Assembly: GCF_003285015.1 (NCBI RefSeq)
Contig: NZ_QMFB01000011.1
Location: 1 to 64,000 of the forward strand
DNA: 64,000 nucleotides
Source of the DNA: Paenibacillus contaminans
GTDB lineage: Bacteria; Bacillota; Bacilli; Paenibacillales; NBRC-103111
Direction of reading: 5' to 3'
The notes beneath the pieces are model-generated. The model saw only the letters and a program-made list of their open reading frames with translations, did no database searches and had not been told where the DNA came from. The translations under genes were made by a program, and so were the position numbers. Of this stretch, positions 17,124 through 26,229 are shown one piece after another; position 1 is the first letter of the stretch; the number at the start of each line of letters is the position of its first letter.

Positions 17124-18041
17124 TTACTTACGACTTTCCACGATATGGCCGAGAATCGCATCGTTCAAGGCTTTCACCGCCGCCATTCCGTCTTCCGGTA
17201 TCGGAAGGATCGGCATGCGCGGCTCCCCGATATCCAATCCGCGAAGCCTCATGATCGCTTTGCAGCCTCCGTAGAGCGACGGGAGCCGCAGCAGCGCGGC
17301 GATGATCGTATTCACTTTGTACTGCCATTCGCGCGCTTCGTCAAGCTTGCCTTCCTTAAAGCAGCTGTCGATCTTCATGAAAAGCTCAGGCATGACGCCG
17401 TAAGTTCCGCCGATTCCGCCGTCCGCTCCCATGCTGCGCCCCGCCAAAAACTGCTCGTCCGGCCCGTTCAACACAAGGAAATCCTGCCCGCCCGCCGCTT
17501 TGAATTGCTGCAGCTCGAAGGTGCTTTCCGACGAAATTTTGACGCCGATCACCTTGTCCTGCTTCGCCATCTTGGCCAACAGCTCGGTGGACAGCTGGAA
17601 ACCCGTCGTTTGCGGAATATGATAAATGATGAACGGCAGCGACGTGCTGTCGATCATTGCCTGCCAATGACGCTCCACGCTTGCCGGTGACAGCCTGTAA
17701 TAGATCGCGGGCACCGCCGAGATCGCATCCGCGCCGACCGCTTCCGCATGCTTCGACAGCTCGACGCTGTCGCGGGTCGATGGCGCACCGACATGAACGA
17801 TGATCGTCATTTCTCCGCCAACCTCCGCCATAACGGCTTCCAGCGTCTTTTTGCGCTCATCGACGGACTGCAGCATCCCTTCGCCCGTGCTTCCGCCGAC
17901 GTACAAGCCTTTCACGCCGATATTCGCATAATGACGGGCCAGCTTGCGCGCGGCTTCCGCGCTGACTTCGCCGCTAGCGTCGTAGCAGCTGTACATCGCG
18001 ACGATTACGCCTTTAAATTTTTCCAAATCAACCGTTTTCAT
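17124..18041 (-). CDS. nanA: N-acetylneuraminate lyase-type aldolase (DapA superfamily)
   Basis: 305 residues, the normal length. The class I aldolase superfamily splits N-acetylneuraminate to N-acetylmannosamine and pyruvate. Visible: GGSTGE at 49-54 (the lyase form, rather than the GTTGE of dihydrodipicolinate synthase), Tyr140 in IIYHIPQTTGF and the Schiff-base Lys168 in VIGVKISS, positions close to Tyr137 and Lys165 of the E. coli enzyme. It is third in the transporter operon, between permease and binding-protein genes. No kinase or epimerase (nanK, nanE) or deacetylase lies in this window, so the full pathway would need genes elsewhere, and the natural substrate could be a related 2-keto-3-deoxy acid. 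Confidence 0.82.
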   Translation of the reverse strand: MKTVDLEKFKGVIVAMYSCYDASGEVSAEAARKLARHYANIGVKGLYVGGSTGEGMLQSVDERKKTLEAVMAEVGGEMTIIVHVGAPSTRDSVELSKHAEAVGADAISAVPAIYYRLSPASVERHWQAMIDSTSLPFIIYHIPQTTGFQLSTELLAKMAKQDKVIGVKISSESTFELQQFKAAGGQDFLVLNGPDEQFLAGRSMGADGGIGGTYGVMPELFMKIDSCFKEGKLDEAREWQYKVNTIIAALLRLPSLYGGCKAIMRLRGLDIGEPRMPILPIPEDGMAAVKALNDAILGHIVESRK

Positions 18042-18062
18042 TCAACAATCCGCCTTTCTGCA

Positions 18063-18893
18063 TTATCCCTTTACGCTGCCAAGCGTAATCCCTTTGACGA
18101 AATATTTTTGAAATACGATGAACACGACGAACACCGGAACGAAACCGATCGTCGCAGCGGCCATTTGCAGACCGTAATTCGCCACGTATTCCGTAACCAG
18201 CGTCGAAATGCCGACGTTGATCGTCATTTTGCTGTTGTCGCTAAGCATGATCAACTGCCACAGGTAATCGTTCCAGCTTTGCGTGAAAGCGAATATGGCG
18301 AGTGCGCCGAGCGCCGGCTTTACGATCGGAAGAAAAATCCGGAAAAACAGCCCGATCTCCGAGCAGCCGTCGATTTTTCCGGCCTCCAGCAGCTCCGTCG
18401 GCACCGAGTGGCTGAACTGCTTCATTAGAAACACGGCGAATGGAATCGAGATGACCGGGAGAATAACGCTTGCAAGATTGTTGACCAGCTTCATCTCGAC
18501 CATCATCGTAAAAAGCGGAACCAGCGTGATTTGCCGCGGTATGAACATTGCGATGACAATGGCGGTGAACATCAGCTTCGAGCCGGCAAAACGTTTTTTG
18601 GTAAGCGCATACCCCGCCATCGAAGCGACAAGGCACACGCCCGCGGTGGCCAGCACTGATATGATCACACTGTTGCCGAGCCACTTGAAAATCATCCCGC
18701 CTTCGATCAGCTTATCGAAATTGGCTGTCGTAGGCATGGACGGAAACAGCTCGGGCGGAAACTTCACGGCGGAGGACTGGTCCTTGAACGCCCCGGACAG
18801 CATCCAGTAGAGGGGGAACAGAAACAGCGCGGCCAGCGCATAAAGCACGACATTGGCGGTGAATTTTATCGAATGGACTGCAGCCTTTGGCAT
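18063..18893 (-). CDS. CUT1 sugar ABC permease, MalG type
   Basis: 276 residues, six membrane segments. The EAA loop reads EAGKIDGCSEIGLFFRIFLPIVKPA, where the shared ATPase docks. The ATG at 18893 has GGAGGAG ten bases upstream. It follows the MalF-type partner by 21 bases and precedes the lyase gene by 21 bases. Ends with the common TLGSVKG signature. Confidence 0.93.
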   Translation of the reverse strand: MPKAAVHSIKFTANVVLYALAALFLFPLYWMLSGAFKDQSSAVKFPPELFPSMPTTANFDKLIEGGMIFKWLGNSVIISVLATAGVCLVASMAGYALTKKRFAGSKLMFTAIVIAMFIPRQITLVPLFTMMVEMKLVNNLASVILPVISIPFAVFLMKQFSHSVPTELLEAGKIDGCSEIGLFFRIFLPIVKPALGALAIFAFTQSWNDYLWQLIMLSDNSKMTINVGISTLVTEYVANYGLQMAAATIGFVPVFVVFIVFQKYFVKGITLGSVKG

Positions 18894-18914
18894 GATGACT
18901 TTTCTCCTCCCCTC

Positions 18915-19805
18915 TTAAAATTCGACATCCGACTTCATCAGCTTGAACTGCGCGAACGCCACGACCGAAATGAGCGCCGTAATCAGAATGCCCATCGCGG
19001 AAGCCATCCCCAGCTTGCCGTAAACGAAAGCGGTATTGTAAAGCAAATACATGATCGTTGAGGTTGCGTAATTCGGCCCGCCGCCCGTCATCAGCTGCAC
19101 GACGACGAATGTCTGGAACGCCCAGATCGTCGACATGACGAGAATGTACAGGGACGTCGGCTTCAACAAAGGCATCGTAATATGCCAGAACTTATGCAAG
19201 CCGTTCGCGCCGTCGAGGTCGGCCGCTTCGTAGTAATCCGTCGAGATGTTGCCCATCGCGGCGAGAAACAAAATAATCGGCTGACCGACATTAAACGTCA
19301 CGACGATAATAATGAGAGCGGGAAGCGCTACTCTGGAGTCGGACGTCCACATGACGGGTTCGATGCCGAAGCCCGAAAGCATGTAGTTGGCCATCCCGTT
19401 GACCGGGTTGTAGATCCAGGCCCAGACGAGCGACAGGATAACCTGCGACGTGACGACCGGAAGGTAAAAGGCGCCGCGGAAAAAAGACGAGATGTACTTG
19501 TTCTTCTTGTAAATCATGCTTGCGACGAATAAAGCGAAAATAAAGGTAAGCGGCACCGTGCCGGCCACGAAACCGAACGTATTGACGACCGAACGTATAA
19601 ACACGTCGTCTTTCAGCAAGTAGGTATAGTTGTCGAGGCCGATCCAGGATTGGTTTCCGAGTCCGTAGTCGAAGAGACTGATATAAAACGCTCTGATCAT
19701 CGGATATACTTCGAATACCAGAAAAAACAAGGCGAAAGGAGCAATAAAAAAGTACCCCCAATAATCGCCGCGAAAACGCAAACGTCTGAACGCTTTAGTC
19801 GGCAT
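18915..19805 (-). CDS. CUT1 sugar ABC permease, MalF type
   Basis: 296 residues from the ATG at 19805, best placed for GGAG eight bases upstream; a GTG at 19814 and an ATG at 19811 in the same frame are too close to it. Six membrane segments and an EAA loop EAADLDGANGLHKFWHITMP. First gene of the operon permease-permease-lyase-binding protein. A promoter and palindromic operator lie directly upstream (19825-19882). Confidence 0.93.
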   Translation of the reverse strand: MPTKAFRRLRFRGDYWGYFFIAPFALFFLVFEVYPMIRAFYISLFDYGLGNQSWIGLDNYTYLLKDDVFIRSVVNTFGFVAGTVPLTFIFALFVASMIYKKNKYISSFFRGAFYLPVVTSQVILSLVWAWIYNPVNGMANYMLSGFGIEPVMWTSDSRVALPALIIIVVTFNVGQPIILFLAAMGNISTDYYEAADLDGANGLHKFWHITMPLLKPTSLYILVMSTIWAFQTFVVVQLMTGGGPNYATSTIMYLLYNTAFVYGKLGMASAMGILITALISVVAFAQFKLMKSDVEF

Positions 19806-19824
19806 CTGCATCACTCCAATCTTT

Positions 19825-19847
19825 TGTAAGCATTTAAAGCGTTTACA
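19825..19847 (-). promoter_or_regulatory. Palindromic cre/LacI-like operator of the lyase/transporter operon
   Basis: TGTAAACGC-TTTAAAT-GCTTACA on the minus strand, an inverted repeat that contains a near-cre TGTAAACGCTTTAA. It lies between the -10 box and the ribosome site, where a bound repressor would block transcription. Another TGTAAGCG half lies at 19861-19868. Confidence 0.65.
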
Positions 19848-19854
19848 TTTGTAG

Positions 19855-19882
19855 ATTATACGCTTACATAAAGCGCTGTCAC
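19855..19882 (-). promoter_or_regulatory. Sigma-A promoter of the lyase/transporter operon
   Basis: GTGACA, a 16-base spacer, then a perfect TATAAT on the minus strand, ~50 bases before the first start codon. Confidence 0.7.
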
Positions 19883-20064
19883 AGGAACGATCTTTGTGCG
19901 TTTGTTCACTTCCGTTCGAATTTTTGAGCCTTGTTCACTATTTTTGGGACGGTATTCACTTTTTCGTGCAAAAATATTTCCTGCCGGTTCGTCCGATCCG
20001 GAGTATAATCGTTGTCAGAAACGTTTGTCTTCGATAATGCCTTTCTCAAACGGGGGTGGGTTCG

Positions 20065-20241
20065 GTGAAATTGACGGCAAAGCTCATCATAACCAGAGCG
20101 ATATTGTTCGGCCTGCTGGCGTTTTCTTTAAGATTCGTTCTTGACCGGATCGTCGATGCCCGCGACCTGCTCGCTGTTGTCATTATTATTGGAATTGCTG
20201 TAAATGAGTTTTTCTTGAGACGCGTTAAAGGTAACCATTGA
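20065..20241 (+). CDS. Small two-segment membrane protein
   Basis: 58 residues from a GTG at 20065 with GGGGGTGG about five bases upstream. Two hydrophobic stretches (~5-23 and ~33-50) separated by a short DRIVDARD loop, ending in a basic tail RRVKGNH. No family recognised. Divergent from the lyase operon and ~110 bases before the MFS gene. The ribosome site and clean membrane topology favour a real gene. Confidence 0.5.
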   Translation: MKLTAKLIITRAILFGLLAFSLRFVLDRIVDARDLLAVVIIIGIAVNEFFLRRVKGNH

Positions 20242-20349
20242 CTTTAAAGCTAACTTAAGAGCTGCCTGCACCGCTTTCCGCGCTGTAAGCGTGTTCGAAC
20301 GCAAACGGCGTGAAACTCCAGTTGTCGCGATGAAAGGTTGTGAATTCCC

Positions 20350-21585
20350 GTGAAGTCCGCAGCAAGCCTTGCCGGCAATAGAGTTCATCCGTCCGGCTAC
20401 CGCATTCCGCTATTTTGCGCGGTTACTCTGCTGTTCTGGTTTTCGATGTATACATGCGTTCCGATTCTGACCGCATATGTAGAGAGCTTGGGCGCCTCCA
20501 ATAAAATGGCCGGCCTCATCGTCGGCATGTACGGCTTAAGCCAAATGCTGCTGCGCATTCCAGTAGGCGTCGTATCCGACAGGCTGCACAAACGCAAAAT
20601 GTTCATTATTTCCGGCATGTTCGCATCGATAATTGCCGGTTCCGGCATATTGCTGAGCGATGACGTGACATGGATTTTGGTGCTGCGAATCATCGCCGGG
20701 GTTGCGGCTGCCACATGGGTCGACTTCACGATATTGTTCGCGAGCTACTACGCTAAGCACGAGACAACTCGCGCGATGGGGACGATTACCGTCTACAATT
20801 CGCTCGGACAAATGATGGGGATACTGACGGGCGGATGGTTCGCGGATATGTACGGTTGGGAGTCGGCGTTTCTGATCGGGAGCGCGGTCGGCTTGGTCGG
20901 CATGCTCGGGGCGTTTTTTATCGTAGAAAAATTTGAAGAAAACGAACAGAAAATTACGATGCAGGGCATTATACAGGTAGCGAGCGACCGTATTTTGCTA
21001 GTCGTTTCGGGGCTGTCCATCTTGTTTCAGCTGCTGATGTTCGCCACGGTGTTCGGCTTCACGCCGCTTTACGCCCAGTCGCTCGGTGCCGGTAAGCTGG
21101 ACATGGGGCTGCTGACGTTCTGCTCGACGCTCCCGACGGCGATCGCCGCATGGATCGGAGGCAGTTATTTAGCTCAAAAGTTTGGGGAGCGGAACGTTAT
21201 TATTCTTGGACTAATTTTGACGGGCGCGTTCACCATTTTGATCCCGTTCACCGGCTCATTGTGGCTCTTGATCGTCACGCAAGCATTGGCAGGCTTCGGC
21301 CGGGGCTTTACGTCGCCGGTTCTGATGGCGCTTAGCATCAAGCATATCGGAACGGACAAGCGCGCGACGGCAATGGGCTTTTATCAAGCGATATACGGTC
21401 TCGGCATGTTCGCAGGCCCGCTGTTCATGGGCATAGCCGGCGATTGGCTGACGCTGCGCGACGGCTTCGTCATCGTCGGCGCGCTCGGCTGCGTCACCGC
21501 GCTGCTCGGCCACCTGCTGCTGAAAAAGGTGCTGGCGCAGCGGCAAGCTCAGGCTGCAAGTGGCGGCATGAACGCAGGCGCGTAA
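20350..21585 (+). CDS. MFS transporter
   Basis: 411 residues, twelve membrane segments. The motif A loop after the second segment reads GVVSDRLHKRKMF, and the second half has the corresponding GGSYLAQKFGERN. GTG start at 20350 with a moderate AAAGG site upstream. Twelve-segment antiporter-like family; the substrate cannot be told. It lies alone, before the 52-bp tandem array, and is convergent with the regulator gene at 22647. Confidence 0.88.
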   Translation: MKSAASLAGNRVHPSGYRIPLFCAVTLLFWFSMYTCVPILTAYVESLGASNKMAGLIVGMYGLSQMLLRIPVGVVSDRLHKRKMFIISGMFASIIAGSGILLSDDVTWILVLRIIAGVAAATWVDFTILFASYYAKHETTRAMGTITVYNSLGQMMGILTGGWFADMYGWESAFLIGSAVGLVGMLGAFFIVEKFEENEQKITMQGIIQVASDRILLVVSGLSILFQLLMFATVFGFTPLYAQSLGAGKLDMGLLTFCSTLPTAIAAWIGGSYLAQKFGERNVIILGLILTGAFTILIPFTGSLWLLIVTQALAGFGRGFTSPVLMALSIKHIGTDKRATAMGFYQAIYGLGMFAGPLFMGIAGDWLTLRDGFVIVGALGCVTALLGHLLLKKVLAQRQAQAASGGMNAGA

Positions 21586-21627
21586 CGGCCGCCTGCCTGC
21601 TTTGGGCGTTTGAAAGACATTGTCAAA

Positions 21628-22615
21628 CGCCGGTTGGCCTCTGCCTGGCCAAATTGTTGTACGCAGTACAACAGTTTGACGCCGGTTGGCCTTTGCCTGG
21701 CCGAAGTATTGTACGCAGTACAACACTTTAACGCCGGATGGCCTCTGCCTGGCCGGATTGTTGTATGCGGTACAACAGTTTGACGCCGGTTGGCCTCTAC
21801 CAGGCCGAATTGTTGTACGCGGTACAACAGTTTGACGCCGGTCTGTCTCTGCCTGGCCGAATTGTTGTATGCGGTACAACAGTTTGACGCCGGCTTGCCT
21901 CTACCCGGCCGGATTGTTGTACGCGGTACAACAGTTTGACGCCGGTTGGCCTCTGCCCGGCAGAATTGTTGTACGCAGTACAACAGTTTGACGCCGGTTG
22001 GCTTCTACCCGGCCGAATTGTTGTACGCAGTACAACAATTTGACGCCGAATGGCCTCTGCCCGGCCGAATTGTTGTACGCAGTACAACAGCTTGACGCCG
22101 GTTGGCCTCTACCAGGCCGAATTGTTGTACGCGGTACAACAGTTTAACGCCGGTTGGCCTCTACCAGGCCGAATTGTTGTACACAGTACAACAGCTTGAC
22201 GCCGGTTGACCTCTACCCGGCCGAATTGTTGTACACAGTACAACAGCTTGACGCCGGTTGGCCTCTGCCCGGCAGAATTGTTGTACACAGTACAACAGTT
22301 CGACGCCGGTTGGCCTCTACCAGGCCGAATTGTTGTACGCGGTACAGCAGTTTAACGCCGGTTGGCCTCTACCCGGCCGAATTGTTGTACACAGTACAAC
22401 AATTTGACGCCGAGTGGCCTCTGCCTGGCCGGATTGTTGTATGCGGTACAACAGTTTGACGCCGAGTGGCCTCTACCCGGCCGGATTGTTGTACGCGGTA
22501 CAACAGTTTGACGCCGGTTGGCCTCTAACCAGCCGAATTGTTGTACGCGGTACAACAGTTTGACGCCGGTTGGCCTCTAACCAGCCGAATTGTTGTACGC
22601 GGTACAACAGTTTGA
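21628..22615. repeat. Tandem array of exactly 19 x 52-bp units
   Basis: 988 bp with no length variation among units. Each unit has two inverted repeats: GGCC...GGCC around CTCTRCC, and TGTTGTAC-NNN-GTACAACA with a changing centre (GCG, GCA, ACA). Some units keep RNA pairing by T-G changes (TGTTGTAT). It fills the whole space between convergent MFS and regulator genes. There are no unique spacers, so it is not CRISPR, and reading frames through it are artefacts of the period. Confidence 0.95.
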
Positions 22616-22646
22616 CGCCAGGTACGCGCAAACGGCCAAGCATAAC

Positions 22647-24257
22647 TCAAGGCGTCCGCGGCTGAAACTGGGCCCGGTACTGCTGCGGGCTGACGCCCTT
22701 GATTTTCTTGAATATGCGGCCAAAATAGTTGATGTTGTCGTATCCGACCTGCTCGGCAATCGCGTAGCTCGGCAAATTCGTCGACTGCAGAAGCTCCGCC
22801 GCTTTCTCCGTCCGGACCTGGTTCACGTATTCGATGTACCCGGTTTGCGTTTCTTTCTTAAACAAATAGCTCAAGTAGCTTTCGTTCATATTTACGACCT
22901 CCGCCGCCCGGCTCAAGGACAAATCCCCGGCGATATTTTCCTTGATGTAGGCGAGCAACCGTCCGATCTCCTCGCGATAGCTGCCCTGGGTCAAAACCTT
23001 GACCCGATTGTCCCAAACCTTGATCAGCCATTCGAACCAGCTTTTCACTTCGGTCAACTCTTCGATACCGAGCAGCTGCTTATATAAGGGAAGCTCCTGC
23101 TCCAAGCCTTCGAGCAGAAGGTCCTCATGCTTCCGCCATTCCGTCTGCAGGACATGGAACAGCTCCAGACAGACGCGGTGCGCGCTTTCAATCGGCCCCT
23201 TCTTCTCCTGAAGCCGATCGATCACATCACCGACGGCTTCGCGTATCGCATGCTCGTCCTTGCGGCCGACGGCAAGCCTTAGCCGCTGCTCGTCTTCTTT
23301 GGAGAAAGCCGCCGAGCCTGCACCAACGGGAGGAAGCTCGCCGAATCCGCGTACCGAGCCTTTGCCTTCGTAGTAGTACATCTGCAAGGCTCTTTTGGCC
23401 TGACTGTACGCGTTCCGGATATCGCCCCGCTGCCCGAAGCTTTCGCTTATCCCGATGCTGACCTCACGATCAAGAAAACGTTTGGCCGCAGTCACAAGGT
23501 CTTTGCCGATACCCTTCAGCTCCTCGCGGACGTTCGCCGGCTCTTCCCCGAATGAAGTGAGCAGGACGATTTCATTTTCCCTATACGGCAGCACGAAACC
23601 GGACGTCCACTTTCTCAGCTCCAGCTCCAGCAGATTGACAAGCGTCTGCAAAGGCGGCGCGCCTTTCTGAGCCGTCGTTTGGTCCCCGTGGACCTGCAGC
23701 GCCATCACCGCATTGCATGCCGTCATCGCAAGCCCGGCAGCCGCTTCCGTTTCCGCGCCCGGCTGCTCGTCCAAACAGCGGCGCAGCAGCTCCGCCTTTC
23801 CCGGTTCGCCGCCTTCGCCTTCCGCAGCATGCTGCGGGGCCTCCAGCGCAATCTGCCGTTCGATTTCGCGGCGTCCGGCCGTTATTTTATCCGCCGTCTC
23901 AATAAGCAGGGCGAGCAGCTCGTCGGGCTTCATCGAAGTTTTCAGGATGTAGTCGTCGACCCCCATTTTCATCGCGGTACGGACATAATCGTATTCATTG
24001 TGGCTGCTGAGCACGATGATCCGGGTATACGGATACCGTTTGCGAACCGCCTCGATCAGCTCCAGCCCGTTCATATTCGGCATGACGATATCCGTCAGCA
24101 AAATATCCGGCGCCGTCCGCTCCATCGCTTCAAGCGCCTGACGGCCGTCCGGAGCGTCGCCGATATAACGAAAGCCATGCTCCTCCCAATCGATCAGCGA
24201 TTTGATCCCCAAACGGACAAGAATTTCGTCATCAACGAGCATGACCTTTAAGCTCAT
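22647..24257 (-). CDS. YesN-type AraC-family response regulator
   Basis: 536 residues. Receiver domain ~1-120 with the phosphoacceptor Asp in LLTDIVMP, a long middle region, and two AraC-type helix-turn-helix motifs in the last ~100 residues (LSLSRAAEVVNMNESYLSYLFKKE; AIAEQVGYDNINYFGRIFKK). The ATG at 24257 follows AAGGAGGGG and overlaps the end of the kinase gene by 26 bases, so the two are translationally coupled. Such regulators control nearby sugar-uptake operons. Confidence 0.93.
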   Translation of the reverse strand: MSLKVMLVDDEILVRLGIKSLIDWEEHGFRYIGDAPDGRQALEAMERTAPDILLTDIVMPNMNGLELIEAVRKRYPYTRIIVLSSHNEYDYVRTAMKMGVDDYILKTSMKPDELLALLIETADKITAGRREIERQIALEAPQHAAEGEGGEPGKAELLRRCLDEQPGAETEAAAGLAMTACNAVMALQVHGDQTTAQKGAPPLQTLVNLLELELRKWTSGFVLPYRENEIVLLTSFGEEPANVREELKGIGKDLVTAAKRFLDREVSIGISESFGQRGDIRNAYSQAKRALQMYYYEGKGSVRGFGELPPVGAGSAAFSKEDEQRLRLAVGRKDEHAIREAVGDVIDRLQEKKGPIESAHRVCLELFHVLQTEWRKHEDLLLEGLEQELPLYKQLLGIEELTEVKSWFEWLIKVWDNRVKVLTQGSYREEIGRLLAYIKENIAGDLSLSRAAEVVNMNESYLSYLFKKETQTGYIEYVNQVRTEKAAELLQSTNLPSYAIAEQVGYDNINYFGRIFKKIKGVSPQQYRAQFQPRTP

Positions 24258-26034
24258 CGTCTTCCCCTCCTTTTACCGGCTTGAACGGAATGACGAGCGT
24301 TACGATCGTCCCCGCGTTCTTCACGCTCTCTACCCGCAGACCGTATGCTTCCCCGTACTGTAGGCGAATCCGGTCATGAACATTGCGAACGCCGATGCTC
24401 TGCATAGAATGATCCTCGAACGGCTCGTTGAGCGATCGTTGTAATTCTTCAAGCTTTTCCGCGGTCATGCCGACCCCGTTATCCTCAACCGTCAGCACAG
24501 CCGTTTCTTCATTGCGCCAAGCACTGATCATAATTTCGCCTCTGCCGTTCATCTGATCGATGCCGTGAACGATGCTGTTCTCGACGATCGGCTGGAGCAT
24601 AAATTTAATCGCTTCGCTGTCCAGCAGCTCGGGCGGTATATCATAGCTTACCGTTAGCTTCTCGTTATATTTCAGCTTCATCAGCGCGATATAGTTCTCG
24701 ATATAGGCGATCTCTTGGCGTACCGTCGTCAGGCTTCCGCCCCGCCCGATGCTCGCCTCCATCATGCTGCCCAAACTCGAAAGCATTTCGCCGACGTCGT
24801 GGTTATTGCGGATGTAAGCCATCCACTTGATGTTATTTAACGTATTTAATATAAAATGCGGATTGATTTGCGCCTGCAGCGCCCGGAACCGCATGTCCTC
24901 CTTCTGCTGGAACTGCTCCTTCTGGCGATGGATCAGCTCGCGGATTTGCCTGACCATTTTGTTATACGTGCCGATCAGCGTGACGATTTCCTGCGGCCCC
25001 GATACGGATAGGGTGCTGTTGAACTGCTTGTCCTCCAGCTCCTGCATCCGCTTGTTGAGCAGCTTGACCGGGCGTGAAATACTGTATGAAATGGAGAACG
25101 TGATAATGAGAAACACGATGAAAATAAGCGCAAAAATAGCGATATTGGCCCGTCTGATATCGAAAATCTCTTTGAAAACCGTATCGTATTTAATCACCTG
25201 GACAAGCTTCCAGCCGGTTTGGGTCACGGTATCGTAATTGGCGATCCACTTCGTGTCGTCCTTCTCCATGATAAGCTGGCCTTTGATTCCGCTGCCTATC
25301 CGGGCAAGATACGATTCATCCGCAAAATGGCTGCCCACCATAGCCGGATTCGAGCCGGAGATGACCGTGCCATCGCGGTCAAGCAGGTAAAGGTCGCCCT
25401 CCAGATTCGTAAAATATTTGCGTATATCTTTCTCCGGCACGCTGAACAGAAGCACGCCTATATTTTGACTCGTTTGAAAATCGGTTGCGGCTTTGACAAG
25501 CGTAATAATCGGCTCTTTATCGGCGTAGGTGTAGCTTTTGCTGTTGAACATCCACATGTGCTGGAAAGGACTTTTCAATACGTCGGCATACCAAGGGGCG
25601 TTGATATATTCTTTGTATTTGGCGTTGTCGACATAGCGGGAGCTGTACCAATTTCCGTGCAAATCCATCAAGGTTACGTAAGTGTCGGTAAAATACGAGC
25701 TGTAAAGCTTGTTGGTGATCGAATCCTTCAGCCGCAGCTTATCGTATTCGCTGAATTGCTCCGGCGTTTTGAGCATGGCGATCAGGCTGTCGTTCATGGA
25801 AATGCCCGCGACCGATTTCAGCATGTCATCGAGAAATAACCCGACGTTGAAATTGACCTGGTACAGCGCTTCCCTGGCGGAGTCTCCGATTTTGCGTTCG
25901 ATGGCGCTTTCGAGCGGCTTGTCTATGAAATAAAAGGCGATGGCGAACGGAACGATCAGGAACAGCATGATGGAAAAAAAGATTCTGTTGCGGACGGTGT
26001 TTAATGACTGAAACGAAGCTCTGAGCCCCTTCAT
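24232..26034 (-). CDS. YesM-type sensor histidine kinase
   Basis: 600 residues from the ATG at 26034 (GGAAAGGGG six bases upstream); the longer frame to 26148 has no ribosome site. Membrane segment ~15-35, a ~260-residue extracellular dCache-like sensor, second membrane segment ~295-320, HAMP, then HisKA_YesM with His in QAQINPHFILNTLNNIKW and an ATPase domain with ENSIVHGI and DNGVGM. It phosphorylates the overlapping regulator. The signal is probably a carbohydrate, directly or through a binding protein. A cre-like site lies 30 bases upstream. Confidence 0.93.
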   Translation of the reverse strand: MKGLRASFQSLNTVRNRIFFSIMLFLIVPFAIAFYFIDKPLESAIERKIGDSAREALYQVNFNVGLFLDDMLKSVAGISMNDSLIAMLKTPEQFSEYDKLRLKDSITNKLYSSYFTDTYVTLMDLHGNWYSSRYVDNAKYKEYINAPWYADVLKSPFQHMWMFNSKSYTYADKEPIITLVKAATDFQTSQNIGVLLFSVPEKDIRKYFTNLEGDLYLLDRDGTVISGSNPAMVGSHFADESYLARIGSGIKGQLIMEKDDTKWIANYDTVTQTGWKLVQVIKYDTVFKEIFDIRRANIAIFALIFIVFLIITFSISYSISRPVKLLNKRMQELEDKQFNSTLSVSGPQEIVTLIGTYNKMVRQIRELIHRQKEQFQQKEDMRFRALQAQINPHFILNTLNNIKWMAYIRNNHDVGEMLSSLGSMMEASIGRGGSLTTVRQEIAYIENYIALMKLKYNEKLTVSYDIPPELLDSEAIKFMLQPIVENSIVHGIDQMNGRGEIMISAWRNEETAVLTVEDNGVGMTAEKLEELQRSLNEPFEDHSMQSIGVRNVHDRIRLQYGEAYGLRVESVKNAGTIVTLVIPFKPVKGGEDDELKGHAR

Positions 26035-26063
26035 CTTTTTCCCCTTTCCTACATCCGTCATTG

Positions 26064-26077
26064 TGAAAGCGCTGCCG
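26064..26077 (+). promoter_or_regulatory. cre-like site before the kinase/regulator pair
   Basis: TGAAAGCGCTGCCG, similar to the CcpA consensus TGWAARCGYTWNCA in its left and central parts. Partial match. Confidence 0.35.
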
Positions 26078-26159
26078 GTTATTTTATCATTATAGCCGGA
26101 ATGATTCGATTCACAAAACGAAGGGCGTGCTTGTCCGAGCTGCGGCATGCAACGCGGAA

Positions 26160-26196
26160 AAACGACAAGGCCGCCGATCTTTTATCGGCAGCCTTG
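26160..26196 (-). terminator. Intrinsic terminator of the GH28/transporter operon
   Basis: CAAGGCTGCCGAT / ATCGGCGGCCTTG stem, then TCGTTTTT on the minus strand, 35-70 bases past the permease stop. Confidence 0.85.
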
Positions 26197-26229
26197 TTTG
26201 CGGTATCAAGTTCTTATTCCCTTCGTCCT

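Noticed and set aside
21549..22555. Open frames reading through the 52-bp array (e.g. repeated TTIRPGR peptides)
   Set aside because: The frames repeat every 156 bases because 52 is not a multiple of three; no ribosome sites; composition is that of the repeat.
21628..22615. CRISPR-like look of the repeat array
   Set aside because: The full 52-bp unit is conserved; there are no unique spacers and no cas genes.
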